Shown in pieces: positions 8,262-15,870 of a DNA stretch of 64,000 nt; the stretch's first letter is position 1, and the number at the start of each line of letters is the position of its first letter. The notes under the pieces are model-generated. The model was not told the origin of the DNA. It searched no databases and was given only the letters and a program-made list of their open reading frames with translations. Source of the DNA: JBMNGO01 sp050949885 (lineage in GTDB: Bacteria > Bacillota > Syntrophomonadia > Syntrophomonadales > Syntrophomonadaceae); the NCBI GenBank assembly GCA_050949885.1, contig JBMNGO010000002.1:310001-374000 (forward strand), written 5' to 3'. A program made the position numbers and the translations under genes.

Positions 8262-8340
8262 TAATAACTCTTACCCAGGGCCCAGGGAAAGTTATTAATA
8301 AATGCGACAGGGAGGTCGCACCAATCAACAAGGAGGTTAG
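8262..8340 (+). promoter_or_regulatory. hag leader: 5'-end stem and two CsrA-type sites
   Basis: A stem near the predicted 5' end pairs 8262-8269 with 8290-8297, enclosing a tandem CCCAGGG. Next, TGCGAC (8303-8308) pairs perfectly with GTCGCA (8315-8320) around the loop AGGGAG (8309-8314). ACAGGGAGGT at 8307-8316 matches the core of the CsrA consensus (ACARGGAUGU) except for one base. A second match, ACAAGGAGGT (8328-8337), covers the Shine-Dalgarno itself. In Bacillus subtilis, hag is repressed by CsrA through an upstream and a Shine-Dalgarno site. Binding here is inferred. Confidence 0.7.
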
Positions 8341-8344
8341 TATA

Positions 8345-9979
8345 ATGAGGATTAATCACAATATTGCCGCTCTCAACACCTACAGGCAATTATCCGCCAA
8401 CCAGAGCCTAAGTTCCAAATCACTGGAAAAGCTCTCCTCGGGTTTGAGGATCAACCGGGCGGGAGACGACGCAGCCGGTTTAGCTATTTCAGAGAAAATG
8501 CGGGGACAGATTCGCGGACTGCAACAGGCTACCAGAAATGCCCAGGATGGCATATCAATGATTCAAACCGCAGAAGGATCACTAAACGAGGTTCATTCCA
8601 TCCTGCAGAGGATGAGGGAACTGGCTGTCCAAGCGGCCAATGACACTAACACGGCCGATGACCGGGATGAAATCCAGAAAGAAATCAACCAGCTTACTTC
8701 GGAAATTAACCGGATAGCCAATACTACCGAGTTCAATACCCAGAAGCTGTTGGACGGTAGCCTGGGGTCCCTTACACAGGCTGCAGGGGTAACCGTTGAA
8801 ACGACTCAGTCAGCTGCCGATGCTACTCAGGCAGTATATACGGTGGAAGTAACAGTTGTGGCTGCAGCGGGGAACACCTTTGAGTTTGACGAAGTAACTT
8901 TAACTGCAGGTACCGACTTTGTCGCTGAAACCAGCGAAGAAGCTCAGGCAGCAGCAATTGTTAATGCTATCAATGCACATAGCACTCTCAGCCAAAACTG
9001 GGCTGCTGAAAATAAGGGAAACGGTTCATTTACCATTACAGCAAAAGTTGGAGAAGCTAAAGATGGGGCAGCTGGAAATGAGGCGGACCCAGTCTTCTCA
9101 GGGGGAACTTTTGCTGGTAATACCGACAGTACTCCTGGTGCAGATGCGGTGGCCGCAGTAAACACCATTACCCTGACCGCTGAAAGCCTTGTAGAAGGGT
9201 TAAAAATCACCATTGGAAATAAAACTGTTGGGTTATGGGACAGCACAGCAGGAAACTATAGCAGTGATACCCAGGCGATGGCTGGTCTTAATGCAGATGT
9301 AGTATTCGATATTTCACAGACCACTTATGACTCTGCCGGAGAAATTGTAGATGCCATAATAGCCAGCGGTGCTATTCCAGGTGTAACTCTGAGTGATGGT
9401 GGAAATGACCTGATTGTTACTGCCAGTACTCCCGGTACCGCAGGGGCATCTGCAGTAACCGTATCCACATCGGTATCCGCTGGTGGCAGCGGCCGCACCT
9501 TGCAGATAGGGGCCAATGCTTCTCAAAGCTTTACCATTTACTTTGAAAATATGGACGCAGAAGCTCTCAATATGGCCAGTGAAACCGGCGGAGCCACTTA
9601 CACTACCAGTGACGGGAAATTAGCCTTTTATACTTCTATAGGCAATGTAAATGATGATGGAGTTGATGACCAGTTTGCCCTGGATGTGTCCACTGCCGAA
9701 AAAGCCTCAGCGGCGATTTCCGCTATTGATGATGCTATGTCTGTTGTATCAGCCCAGAGGAGTAAGCTGGGCGGTTACCAGAACCGGCTGGAACATACTA
9801 TTGCCAACCTAGGTACGGCAGCGGAAAACCTGACAGCTGCTGAGTCCCGTATTCGGGATGTTGATATGGCCAATGAAATGATGGAATTCACCAAAATGAA
9901 TATCCTGCAGCAGGCAGCAACCGCCATGCTGGCCCAGGCCAATCAGCAGCCCCAGAACATACTGCAGCTTTTGCGGTAA
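8345..9979 (+). CDS. hag: Flagellin
   Basis: This is the filament subunit. The N-terminal D0/D1 region is canonical (MRINHNIAALNTYRQL, then SSGLRINRAGDDAAGLAISEKMRGQIRGL), as is the C-terminal D1/D0 region (SRIRDVDMANEMMEFTKMNILQQAATAMLAQANQQPQNILQLL). At 544 residues it is about twice the minimal Bacillus flagellin. The extra length is a Thr/Ala/Ser-rich insert at about residues 145-390, the surface-exposed D2/D3 part. The D1 strand TLQIGANASQSF resumes after the insert. Production should be controlled by sigma-D, CsrA/FliW and FliS, all encoded just upstream. Confidence 0.97.
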   Translation: MRINHNIAALNTYRQLSANQSLSSKSLEKLSSGLRINRAGDDAAGLAISEKMRGQIRGLQQATRNAQDGISMIQTAEGSLNEVHSILQRMRELAVQAANDTNTADDRDEIQKEINQLTSEINRIANTTEFNTQKLLDGSLGSLTQAAGVTVETTQSAADATQAVYTVEVTVVAAAGNTFEFDEVTLTAGTDFVAETSEEAQAAAIVNAINAHSTLSQNWAAENKGNGSFTITAKVGEAKDGAAGNEADPVFSGGTFAGNTDSTPGADAVAAVNTITLTAESLVEGLKITIGNKTVGLWDSTAGNYSSDTQAMAGLNADVVFDISQTTYDSAGEIVDAIIASGAIPGVTLSDGGNDLIVTASTPGTAGASAVTVSTSVSAGGSGRTLQIGANASQSFTIYFENMDAEALNMASETGGATYTTSDGKLAFYTSIGNVNDDGVDDQFALDVSTAEKASAAISAIDDAMSVVSAQRSKLGGYQNRLEHTIANLGTAAENLTAAESRIRDVDMANEMMEFTKMNILQQAATAMLAQANQQPQNILQLLR

Positions 9980-9995
9980 ACAATGGCTTGGGTTA

Positions 9996-10028
9996 AAGAG
10001 GCCCTGTTTAGGCAGGGCCTCTTCTTTT
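9996..10028 (+). terminator. Rho-independent terminator after hag
   Basis: A perfect 11-base-pair stem (9996-10006 with 10013-10023) with a 6-base loop is followed by CTTTT. It lies 16 bases after the flagellin stop. Confidence 0.93.
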
Positions 10029-10069
10029 AAAGAGTTCTAATGACTATATAACCTTTAGGAGTAATACTG

Positions 10070-10351
10070 ATGCAGAGCATGACTCTACTGGCAGTCGCCT
10101 TAAAATGTGAAGAGAATAAAGATGATGCTCCTACAATCGTAGCTGGGGGCAGGGGGGAAGTGGCCCAACGCATAATAAAAACTGCTGAGGAAGAAGGAGT
10201 GCCCATCCATCATGATGAAAAACTGGCAGAGGTACTGGTCTCCTTGGAGGTGGGAACACTAATCCCCCCGGAGTTATATGAAGCTGTAGTTCAAGTGATT
10301 GCTTTTGTCTGGCGCTTGGACGGAAAAAACATGGAGACAGGTGGAGGCTAA
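10070..10351 (+). CDS. FlhB C-terminal-domain-like protein (YlqH/FhlB type)
   Basis: This 93-residue protein resembles the cytoplasmic FlhB segment after the autocleavage site: LLAVALKCEENKDDAPTIVAGGRGEVAQRI and VPIHHDEKLAEVLVSLEVGTLIPPELYEAV align by eye with the same region of the full FlhB encoded at 30119-31387. It lacks the NPTH cleavage motif and all membrane segments. Such stand-alone FlhB-C homologues can partly substitute for the FlhB tail in substrate switching (known for FhlB/YlqH); the precise role here is unknown. It starts at ATG 10070 after TAGGAG and directly abuts the next gene. Confidence 0.85.
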   Translation: MQSMTLLAVALKCEENKDDAPTIVAGGRGEVAQRIIKTAEEEGVPIHHDEKLAEVLVSLEVGTLIPPELYEAVVQVIAFVWRLDGKNMETGGG

Positions 10352-11302
10352 ATGTTTTCCTTAGGCAATATTAAATTTTCCAGGAACCAAATGGGTGAAC
10401 TCCAAAAATGCCTGGCACTCAGGCCGGGGCAGGTTTTAAAGGGACAGGCGGTGGATATTAAAGGTTCTCATGTGGTTTTACAGTTGGGCAACCGCCTGAT
10501 CACGGCCGAGAGTCAGGTGCGTCTGAAACAGAAAGAACGGCTGATCCTGTTGGTTAAAGAAGTAGAGCCCGGTTTTATAAAGCTAAAGATTTTGCCGGAC
10601 AGTCAAGGAACAAGGCCGGAGACCTTTTTACTGCGACGGTTGGGATGGTCGTCGGGGGAAAAAAACCTGGAACTCCTGGTGGGCGAAATGTTAAGGAATA
10701 ATATTCCGGTTTCCCAAGAAACCGTCAACAATCTGTACCGTATGGTAAGGAAATTAAAGCTGGCTCCGGAATTGGTACGGGTGGCGATTTGGCTGTACAG
10801 TATGGGGATATCGATAAATAGTGAGCAAGATAAACAGGCCGCCCTGAAATTTCTTGATTTCCTAAACGGGAAATACCAGGATAAGGAGGAAGCTGGTTTT
10901 TTTGCTTTTTTAAATAAAACCCAGGCGGTATTTCCGGGAGGCTATAATATTTGCGGCTGGGGGCTGGGGCCTCACCATTTGTACATTGTAACTACCTGTG
11001 CGAAAAAGCAGAAACCTGCAGTTCATGATTGCACCTTGGTTATTAAAATAGTATCACAAAGAGCTGGAGAATTATGGTTCAGCCTAAAAAAACATTTTAA
11101 CCGTTTGCATATGACTATTACTTGTTCGGCAAATAATTATAAAAAGGTCATCGAACAAGAGGTTTCCGCATTGGAAAGGGAGTTAACCAGAGCTGGGTAT
11201 ACAATCGGTAATATATCGGTTGTAACCGGCCAGGCAAAAAATATTTTGGATTTTATTCCCGACCCGCCAGGAGTGATGTCCGGGATTAATTTAACAATAT
11301 AG
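10352..11302 (+). CDS. YlqG-like protein related to FliK hook-length control C-domain
   Basis: This 316-residue protein starts one base after the FlhB-like gene's stop. An N-terminal segment reads LALRPGQVLKGQAVDIKGSHVVLQLGNRLITAES, a small beta domain common in FliK-related proteins of Firmicutes. The C-terminal part (LWFSLKKHFNRLHMTITCS) resembles the strand layout of the FliK C-domain. Pairing with a FlhB-C homologue matches the ylqG-ylqH pair of Bacillus, so a role with export-switch components is plausible, but the function is not established. It ends convergently with cheW, overlapping it by 17 bases. Confidence 0.65.
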   Translation: MFSLGNIKFSRNQMGELQKCLALRPGQVLKGQAVDIKGSHVVLQLGNRLITAESQVRLKQKERLILLVKEVEPGFIKLKILPDSQGTRPETFLLRRLGWSSGEKNLELLVGEMLRNNIPVSQETVNNLYRMVRKLKLAPELVRVAIWLYSMGISINSEQDKQAALKFLDFLNGKYQDKEEAGFFAFLNKTQAVFPGGYNICGWGLGPHHLYIVTTCAKKQKPAVHDCTLVIKIVSQRAGELWFSLKKHFNRLHMTITCSANNYKKVIEQEVSALERELTRAGYTIGNISVVTGQAKNILDFIPDPPGVMSGINLTI

Positions 11303-11729
11303 GCTCCCCTTCCAGGTTTAGTATTTCTGCAATATCTAACATAATTAATAGGCGATCATTTAATCTGCCTATTCCTTGAACAAATTTGGTTTCAATACTA
11401 TCTGTCAATTCTGGGGTCTCAATCTCGTCCCGGTTAAGGTAAACCACTTCTTCAACCCGGTCTACTATAATTCCGGCCAGCACATCATTAATATTAACGA
11501 TGATAATTCGGGTATCTTCGGAAAAATCTTGCTCATCATGGCCCAACCGGATGCTTAAACTTATTATGGGAACTATAATTCCCCGCAGGTTGATTACCCC
11601 TTTTATGTAAACAGCACTGCGGGGAACGCGGGTTATGAGAGGAGGGGCAATGATCTCCTTTACCGTATTAATATCCAGAGCAAATTCTTCATTTCTGCAT
11701 TTAAAAATAACCACCTGTCTTTTTTCCAC
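11286..11729 (-). CDS. cheW: CheW chemotaxis coupling protein
   Basis: CheW couples receptors to the CheA kinase. The 147-residue product has the family core: VIFKCRNEEFALDINTVKEII, the strand VPRSAVYIKGVINLRGIIVPIISL, then TRIIIVNINDVLAGIIVDRVEEV and the C-terminal RLLIMLDIAEIL. It starts at a GTG with AAGGAG upstream. It is downstream of cheA on the minus strand, 14 bases away, forming a two-gene unit inserted in reverse among plus-strand flagellar genes. Confidence 0.95.
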   Translation of the reverse strand: MEKRQVVIFKCRNEEFALDINTVKEIIAPPLITRVPRSAVYIKGVINLRGIIVPIISLSIRLGHDEQDFSEDTRIIIVNINDVLAGIIVDRVEEVVYLNRDEIETPELTDSIETKFVQGIGRLNDRLLIMLDIAEILNLEGEPILLN

Positions 11730-11743
11730 TAGATATACACTCC

Positions 11744-13669
11744 TTAATATAGTGTACTAATGTCCAATATTAGTGAAACCCGTCCATCTCCCAGGATGGC
11801 GGCTCCCGACAATCCGGGAATGCCGTTCAACAGCCTGCCTAAAGAACTGATAACTATTTCGTGCAACCCCATTAATTCGTCCACCACCAGGCCGATATGG
11901 TGGTGATCTCGTTTGACCACAACTACGTAGAGCCGATCTGAATTATCGGAAGGTCCAGGTACCCGGAGGACCTGGGCCAGGCGCACCAAAGGCAGAATAT
12001 TTCCCCGTAATAGGATTACTTCCTCATTTTGCAAGTTTTTAATTTGGTTATAGTGAATAACAGTAGTCTCATTAATATTAGCAAGGGGAATCGCATATAT
12101 CTCATCAGTCACTCTAACCAGCAGTGCCTGAATAATAGCCAGGGTTAGAGGCAGTTTAATGGTAAAAGCGGTTCCCTGTTGCGGCAGGTTTTCAACCAAT
12201 ATGGTACCGTTTAGAGCATTAATCTTGGCCTTTACTACATCCAGTCCTACGCCCCTTCCAGAAATGTCGGTAATCTTTGATGCAGTACTGAATCCGGGAG
12301 AAAAAATAAGGTTGATGAGGCTTGCATCATCCATGGAATCCAGCTCTGGTTGTGAATACAACCCTTTTTCCAGAGCTTTGCGTTTGATCTCATCAACTTG
12401 CAGTCCCCGGCCATCGTCTTTAACAATAATAAAAATGGAGTTTCCATCCTGGCGGGCATGCAACTCCAGAGTGCCATAAGGCGACTTTCCCATCCGGGTT
12501 CTTTCTTCAGGGGACTCAATCCCGTGGTCAATGGAATTGCGAACCAGATGAACCAAGGGATCACCGATTTCATCTATTACCTTACGATCCAGTTCAGTTT
12601 CCTCTCCGAACATGGCCAACTCTACTTGTTTGCCCAGTTCTTTAGCCAGATCCCTGACCATCCGAGGGAAACGGTTAAATACTTGTTCAATTGAAACCAT
12701 TCTGGTGCTCATTACTACACTTTGCAGGTCTGAAGCCGTTTTGTCGATTTGCATAACGGTTTCTTTTAAAAGACTGTAATTAGCCTGTTTTAATATCTGT
12801 TCCAGACGGCTTTTGTTAATGACCAGTTCTCCTACCAGGTTCATTAATTTATCAAGTTTTCCAATGTCTACCCGAACGGTTTGAGAATTTAGGTTTTTTC
12901 CCCGGATAAGAATGGATTTTATGCTATTTTCTTCCTGGAATATATTATTAATGCTGCTAAAAGCAGTTACTCTAATTTCGCTAATGGAATCTATGATTTC
13001 CAAAACTTCATTTTGGGAATAGGAAGTAATAAAAAGAATGATCAGGCGGCTGTTATTCTCATCTTGCTCTAACTCCTGGGGATGAGGAATCGATTTGATT
13101 ATTTCTCCGATTTTCTGCAGGCTGTTGAATACCATGAAGGCTCTAACTGATTTCATTAAGCATTCTTGGTTAATATCTATTTCTATTTGAAAAACATTCA
13201 TACTTCTCTTTTTTGCTTCATTTATTAACCTCCTTTCATAGGCATCTATTTCTATGGCCGTATCCTTTTCCACATATTCAGATGTTTTCGAAATAGTAGC
13301 CATATTGCCTATGCTTTCCAGAAGCAGGGTAATATCAAAGTCTTTATCTTCGCCACCAGCTATAACATCCACCATTTCTTTGATTAAATCTGCCCCCTGA
13401 AAAAGTAAATCAGCCATTTCAGGAGTAAAACAGATAGTCTGGGCTCGTAATTGCTCCAATAGGTTTTCCATCCGATGGCTTAGGTCCATAATCTTTTCGA
13501 ATCCCATAGCAGCCGACATACCTTTAATAGTATGGCAATTGCGGAAAATATTGTTAATAGCTTCTGTATCATCAGGGCTTTGTTCCAGTTTTAAAAGTTC
13601 ATCATTGATGCTTTGTATGTGTTCGCGGCATTCTTCCACGAATAAGTCCAAGTACTGACTAGAATTCAC
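11744..13669 (-). CDS. cheA: CheA chemotaxis histidine kinase
   Basis: CheA phosphorylates itself and then CheY and CheB. Domains in order: an HPt domain with the phospho-His in NIFRNCHTIKGMSAAMGFE (about residue 46); a P2-like linker; the P3 dimerisation helices (DKLMNLVGELVINKSRL); a HATPase with the N box PLVHLVRNSIDHGIESPEE and the glycine boxes DDGRGL and ITDISGRGVGLDVV; and a CheW-like P5 domain to the end. At 641 residues it is normal length. The GTG at 13669 is preferred to the GTG at 13678, because GGAGG is then spaced correctly and the product begins MNSSQYLDLFVEE like homologues. Confidence 0.96.
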   Translation of the reverse strand: MNSSQYLDLFVEECREHIQSINDELLKLEQSPDDTEAINNIFRNCHTIKGMSAAMGFEKIMDLSHRMENLLEQLRAQTICFTPEMADLLFQGADLIKEMVDVIAGGEDKDFDITLLLESIGNMATISKTSEYVEKDTAIEIDAYERRLINEAKKRSMNVFQIEIDINQECLMKSVRAFMVFNSLQKIGEIIKSIPHPQELEQDENNSRLIILFITSYSQNEVLEIIDSISEIRVTAFSSINNIFQEENSIKSILIRGKNLNSQTVRVDIGKLDKLMNLVGELVINKSRLEQILKQANYSLLKETVMQIDKTASDLQSVVMSTRMVSIEQVFNRFPRMVRDLAKELGKQVELAMFGEETELDRKVIDEIGDPLVHLVRNSIDHGIESPEERTRMGKSPYGTLELHARQDGNSIFIIVKDDGRGLQVDEIKRKALEKGLYSQPELDSMDDASLINLIFSPGFSTASKITDISGRGVGLDVVKAKINALNGTILVENLPQQGTAFTIKLPLTLAIIQALLVRVTDEIYAIPLANINETTVIHYNQIKNLQNEEVILLRGNILPLVRLAQVLRVPGPSDNSDRLYVVVVKRDHHHIGLVVDELMGLHEIVISSLGRLLNGIPGLSGAAILGDGRVSLILDISTLY

Positions 13670-13950
13670 ATTAACCACCTCCAGAAATTATTTGGTCCTA
13701 AATTAAATTAAAGAAAGAAAAACTGATCTGCTTTCGCCGATTTATACGGATTTATGGGAGTTGCAGACTGACAAAAAACACATTATATTATGTATATCGA
13801 CTTATTTCCTAAAAACGTTATAAAATTTTAAACAAAAATTCCAAATAATTTGAAAAATTTAGCAGGAATTATGATTTCATTGTCGAAGTAAACCATCATG
13901 GAAAAAATGGTGGAATTAGGAAATTTTTTGTAGGTTTAGGGGATGTTACT
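13670..13950. other. Divergent cheA / flgB intergenic region
   Basis: This AT-rich 281-base region lies between divergent cheA and flgB. Besides the minus-strand sigma-D-like element it has a weaker plus-strand candidate, GAAA (13717-13720), 15 bases, GCCGATTT (13736-13743), also 10 of 12 against the Bacillus form. If used, that element would drive flgB from about 200 bases upstream. No convincing sigma-A -35/-10 pair was found for the long flagellar operon. Confidence 0.45.
13794..13820 (-). promoter_or_regulatory. Candidate sigma-D promoter for cheA-cheW
   Basis: Read on the minus strand: TAAC, 15 bases, GTCGATAT. This is 10 of 12 against the Bacillus form TAAA-N15-GCCGATAT. It lies about 125 bases before the cheA start and points toward it. 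Confidence 0.55.
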
Positions 13951-14358
13951 ATGCTGGATTTTGATGGTCGGACCTTTCAGGTATTAGAAATGGCGTTGGA
14001 TGGAGGTGTAACAACGCAAAAATCAATAGCCCATAATTTAAGCAATATAAATACTCCTGGATACAACCGCCTGGAGGTTAGTTTCAAAGACCAGCTATCT
14101 CAAATAATATTGAATAAGTATGAAAAGCTTCCTCTAAAGATAACTAGTGAAAAGCATATTAGTAATACGGCTCAGAGATTTGCTCCTAAGGTCACTCAGG
14201 ATAAAACCGGAATCAGAACCCCTGATGGGAATAATGTAGATATCGATCGAGAAATGGTGGATATGGTAAAGAATAATTTGTATTTTAACACTGTTTCCAG
14301 TGTAACTAACAAAAAGATTTCTCTATTAAAATATGTGGAAGCAGAAGGAAGGAGGTAG
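13951..14358 (+). CDS. flgB: FlgB proximal rod protein
   Basis: FlgB builds the rod base that crosses from the MS ring. The 135-residue product contains the rod signature QKSIAHNLSNINTPGYNRLEVSFKDQL, and its C-terminus (VDIDREMVDMVKNNLYFNTVSSVTNKKISLLKYV) is typical. The start is ATG 13951 after AGGGGATG. It is the first gene of the long basal-body operon and is followed at once by flgC. Confidence 0.95.
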   Translation: MLDFDGRTFQVLEMALDGGVTTQKSIAHNLSNINTPGYNRLEVSFKDQLSQIILNKYEKLPLKITSEKHISNTAQRFAPKVTQDKTGIRTPDGNNVDIDREMVDMVKNNLYFNTVSSVTNKKISLLKYVEAEGRR

Positions 14359-14366
14359 CATTAGGA

Positions 14367-14783
14367 ATGTTATCCACTTTGGATATCAGTGCAAGTGGTC
14401 TGACAGCGGAGCGTATCCGAATGGAAATAACTGCCGAAAACATTGCCAATATAGATACTACAAGGACTTCCGACGGCGGCCCCTATCGCCGGAAATTGGC
14501 AGTTTTCCAGGAAGTGCTGGATAAAAAAATAAGCCAAAACCAGTTAATCGGTAAAGGGGTCAGGGTATCTCATATTGTTGAAGATCGGTCTGCGCCTATT
14601 AAAGTATATGATCCTCTGCATCCTCATGCCGCTGGGGATGGATTCGTTCTTATGCCTAATATTAATCTAGCCGATGAAATGGTTGATCTGATTACTGCAT
14701 CGAGAGCTTATGGAGCTAATGTAACGGTATTGAATGCCACTAAAGCCATGGCGTTAAAAGCATTAAGCATCGGTAAAGAGTAA
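14367..14783 (+). CDS. flgC: FlgC proximal rod protein
   Basis: FlgC is the second proximal rod subunit. The 138-residue product has the N-terminal signature LDISASGLTAERIRMEITAENIANIDT and the C-terminal NINLADEMVDLITASRAYGANVTVLNATKAM. The start is ATG 14367; its ribosome site is less tidy than those of its neighbours, with GGAGG about 14 bases upstream and TAGGA right before the ATG. Its stop lies just before the c-di-GMP riboswitch. Confidence 0.95.
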   Translation: MLSTLDISASGLTAERIRMEITAENIANIDTTRTSDGGPYRRKLAVFQEVLDKKISQNQLIGKGVRVSHIVEDRSAPIKVYDPLHPHAAGDGFVLMPNINLADEMVDLITASRAYGANVTVLNATKAMALKALSIGKE

Positions 14784-14786
14784 AAA

Positions 14787-14888
14787 TTTATATATAACAA
14801 TAAGGCAAACCCAGCGAAAGCTGGGGACGCAAAGCTATGGGTCTAATGTCCATCAGGACTATGACTGCCAGGCTGCTAAATATAAGCC
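14787..14888 (+). promoter_or_regulatory. c-di-GMP-I (GEMM) riboswitch aptamer
   Basis: The hallmark core is present in order: AGGCAAACC, a short stem closed by a GAAA tetraloop (CCCAGC-GAAA-GCTGGG), then GGACGCAAAGC at 14825-14835, TATGGGTCTAA, a second stem (GTCC/GGAC) carrying a tetraloop receptor (CTAA/TATG), and ACTGCCAGGCTGC. A P1 helix can form between TTTATAT near 14788 and ATATAAG near 14880-14886. GEMM-I aptamers bind cyclic di-GMP and often control motility genes. It sits between flgC and fliE, so it should govern fliE and everything downstream but not flgB or flgC. Confidence 0.93.
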
Positions 14889-14920
14889 GATTACTTTAGC
14901 AGCCTAAATAGCTGCTTAAA
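14871..14920 (+). promoter_or_regulatory. Riboswitch expression platform with mutually exclusive hairpins
   Basis: Segment A (GGCTGCTAAA, 14871-14880) pairs perfectly over 10 bases with segment B (TTTAGCAGCC, 14895-14904). B also contains AGCAGC (14898-14903), which pairs with segment C (GCTGCT, 14911-14916) over a 7-base loop, followed by a T-rich stretch. A is also the 3' side of the aptamer. Ligand-bound aptamer would therefore free B to pair with C (terminator-like), while A-B pairing would be the antiterminator. The T-run is weak (TAAATTTGTTT), so termination strength is uncertain. The off-with-c-di-GMP direction is inferred. Confidence 0.65.
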
Positions 14921-14943
14921 TTTGTTTCTGGAGGAATAGTACT

Positions 14944-15252
14944 ATGAGTATTTTTCAGGTTAAAGCTAATGTTATCGGTGGTATTAACAGAAATGAGATG
15001 TACCCTAATCAGAATCTTGAAATATCGAAAACCGTTTCTTTTGGAGATTTGTTAAAAAATATGATTGAAGAAGCCAATACTTTGCAGCAAAGGGCTGATA
15101 GACTCACAGAAAGTTTCCTGATGGGTGAACCGGTGGAGATCCATCAGGTAGTGCTGGCCATGGAAAAAGCGGACATTGCTTTAAGGCAAACCATGCAAAT
15201 AAGAAATAAAATGCTGGAGGCTTATAAAGAAATTGCCAATATGCAGATCTAA
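14944..15252 (+). CDS. fliE: FliE MS-ring/rod junction protein
   Basis: FliE links the MS ring to the rod. The 102-residue product has the family C-terminal region: SFGDLLKNMIEEANTLQQRADRLTESFLMGEPVEIHQVVLAMEKADIALRQTMQIRNKMLEAYKEIANMQI. The start is ATG 14944 with CTGGAGG upstream. It is the first gene after the riboswitch. Confidence 0.95.
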   Translation: MSIFQVKANVIGGINRNEMYPNQNLEISKTVSFGDLLKNMIEEANTLQQRADRLTESFLMGEPVEIHQVVLAMEKADIALRQTMQIRNKMLEAYKEIANMQI

Positions 15253-15285
15253 TCTATTGATCTAAAAGGCAGGTGTGGTTTTTAA

Positions 15286-15517
15286 TTGGGGGTTGTGCAC
15301 AATGCAGCTAATAGGTGGAAGGAATTGCCAGCGGTTAATAGATCAATACTGGTGGTACTGTTGGCTTGTATAATGTTATCCGCGTTCTCTTTTTACCGCT
15401 GGTGGCATCGCGTAGAATACGCACCATTATTTACAAATATGCAGGCGGGTAGTGCCGGAAAAGTCGTGGAAAAACTTAAAGCACTGGAAATTCCTTACCG
15501 ATTAACAGATGGCGGCA
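15286..15517 (+). pseudogene. fliF: fliF 5' fragment, interrupted by IS21-family element
   Basis: FliF forms the MS ring, the first membrane structure of the flagellum. This fragment encodes the N-terminus: a short cytoplasmic lead, the first membrane helix (ILVVLLACIMLSAFSFYRWW, about residues 22-41) and the first periplasmic segment (YAPLFTNMQAGSAGKVVEKLKALEIPYRLTDGG). At GATGGCGG the reading frame leaves fliF and enters IS sequence, stopping at 15600. The natural continuation (TILVPQDQVYD) appears at 17543. The start is taken as TTG 15286 after AGGCAGGTG. Confidence 0.92.
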
Positions 15518-15870
15518 GTCGCAAGGTGCGTCTTCCCGACCCCCGGGGGTCCCAGAAACATAATGTTGTAGGCGCCTTCAAGCCAAGCCATCTCGGCTAA
15601 CTGCTGTATCTGCCGTTTTGATACGCTGTTTTGAAAACCGAAATCAAAGTCCTCCAATGTCTTGTGGAAAGGGAAATTAGCAGCTTTTAGCCTGCGTAAA
15701 CGTCCGCTGTCCTGGCGGTTTTCCAGTTCGATTGCGAGCAGTGCCTGCAGGGTTTGTAACGGAGTCCAGTCATGATGTTGTGCATTTTCAAGTATGCCTT
15801 CCAATTCTTTTGAGGCATGCTTCATAGATAATCTGCATAGTTGCTCTTGTACACTTGAAAGAAGGTTCAT
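15502..15870 (-). pseudogene. istB: istB, 3'-truncated IS21 helper ATPase
   Basis: IstB is the AAA+ ATPase that assists the IstA transposase. Full-length proteins are about 250 residues; here only 122 remain. They comprise the N-terminal domain (LRRLKAANFPFHKTLEDFDF) and the Walker A (GPPGVGKT, residues about 107-114), followed by HLATA and then out into fliF sequence (AIC, stop). Walker B and the sensor motifs are absent, so it should not be functional. It overlaps the istA end by four bases. Confidence 0.93.

Noticed and set aside
8944..9526. Long opposite-strand reading frames inside hag
   Set aside because: They arise from the biased Ala/Thr/Ser codons of the flagellin insert and have no ribosome sites or family features.
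14886..14893. GCCGATTA in the riboswitch platform resembling a sigma-D -10
   Set aside because: The base positions 15 upstream do not give a -35; the bases are the loop of the A-B hairpin.
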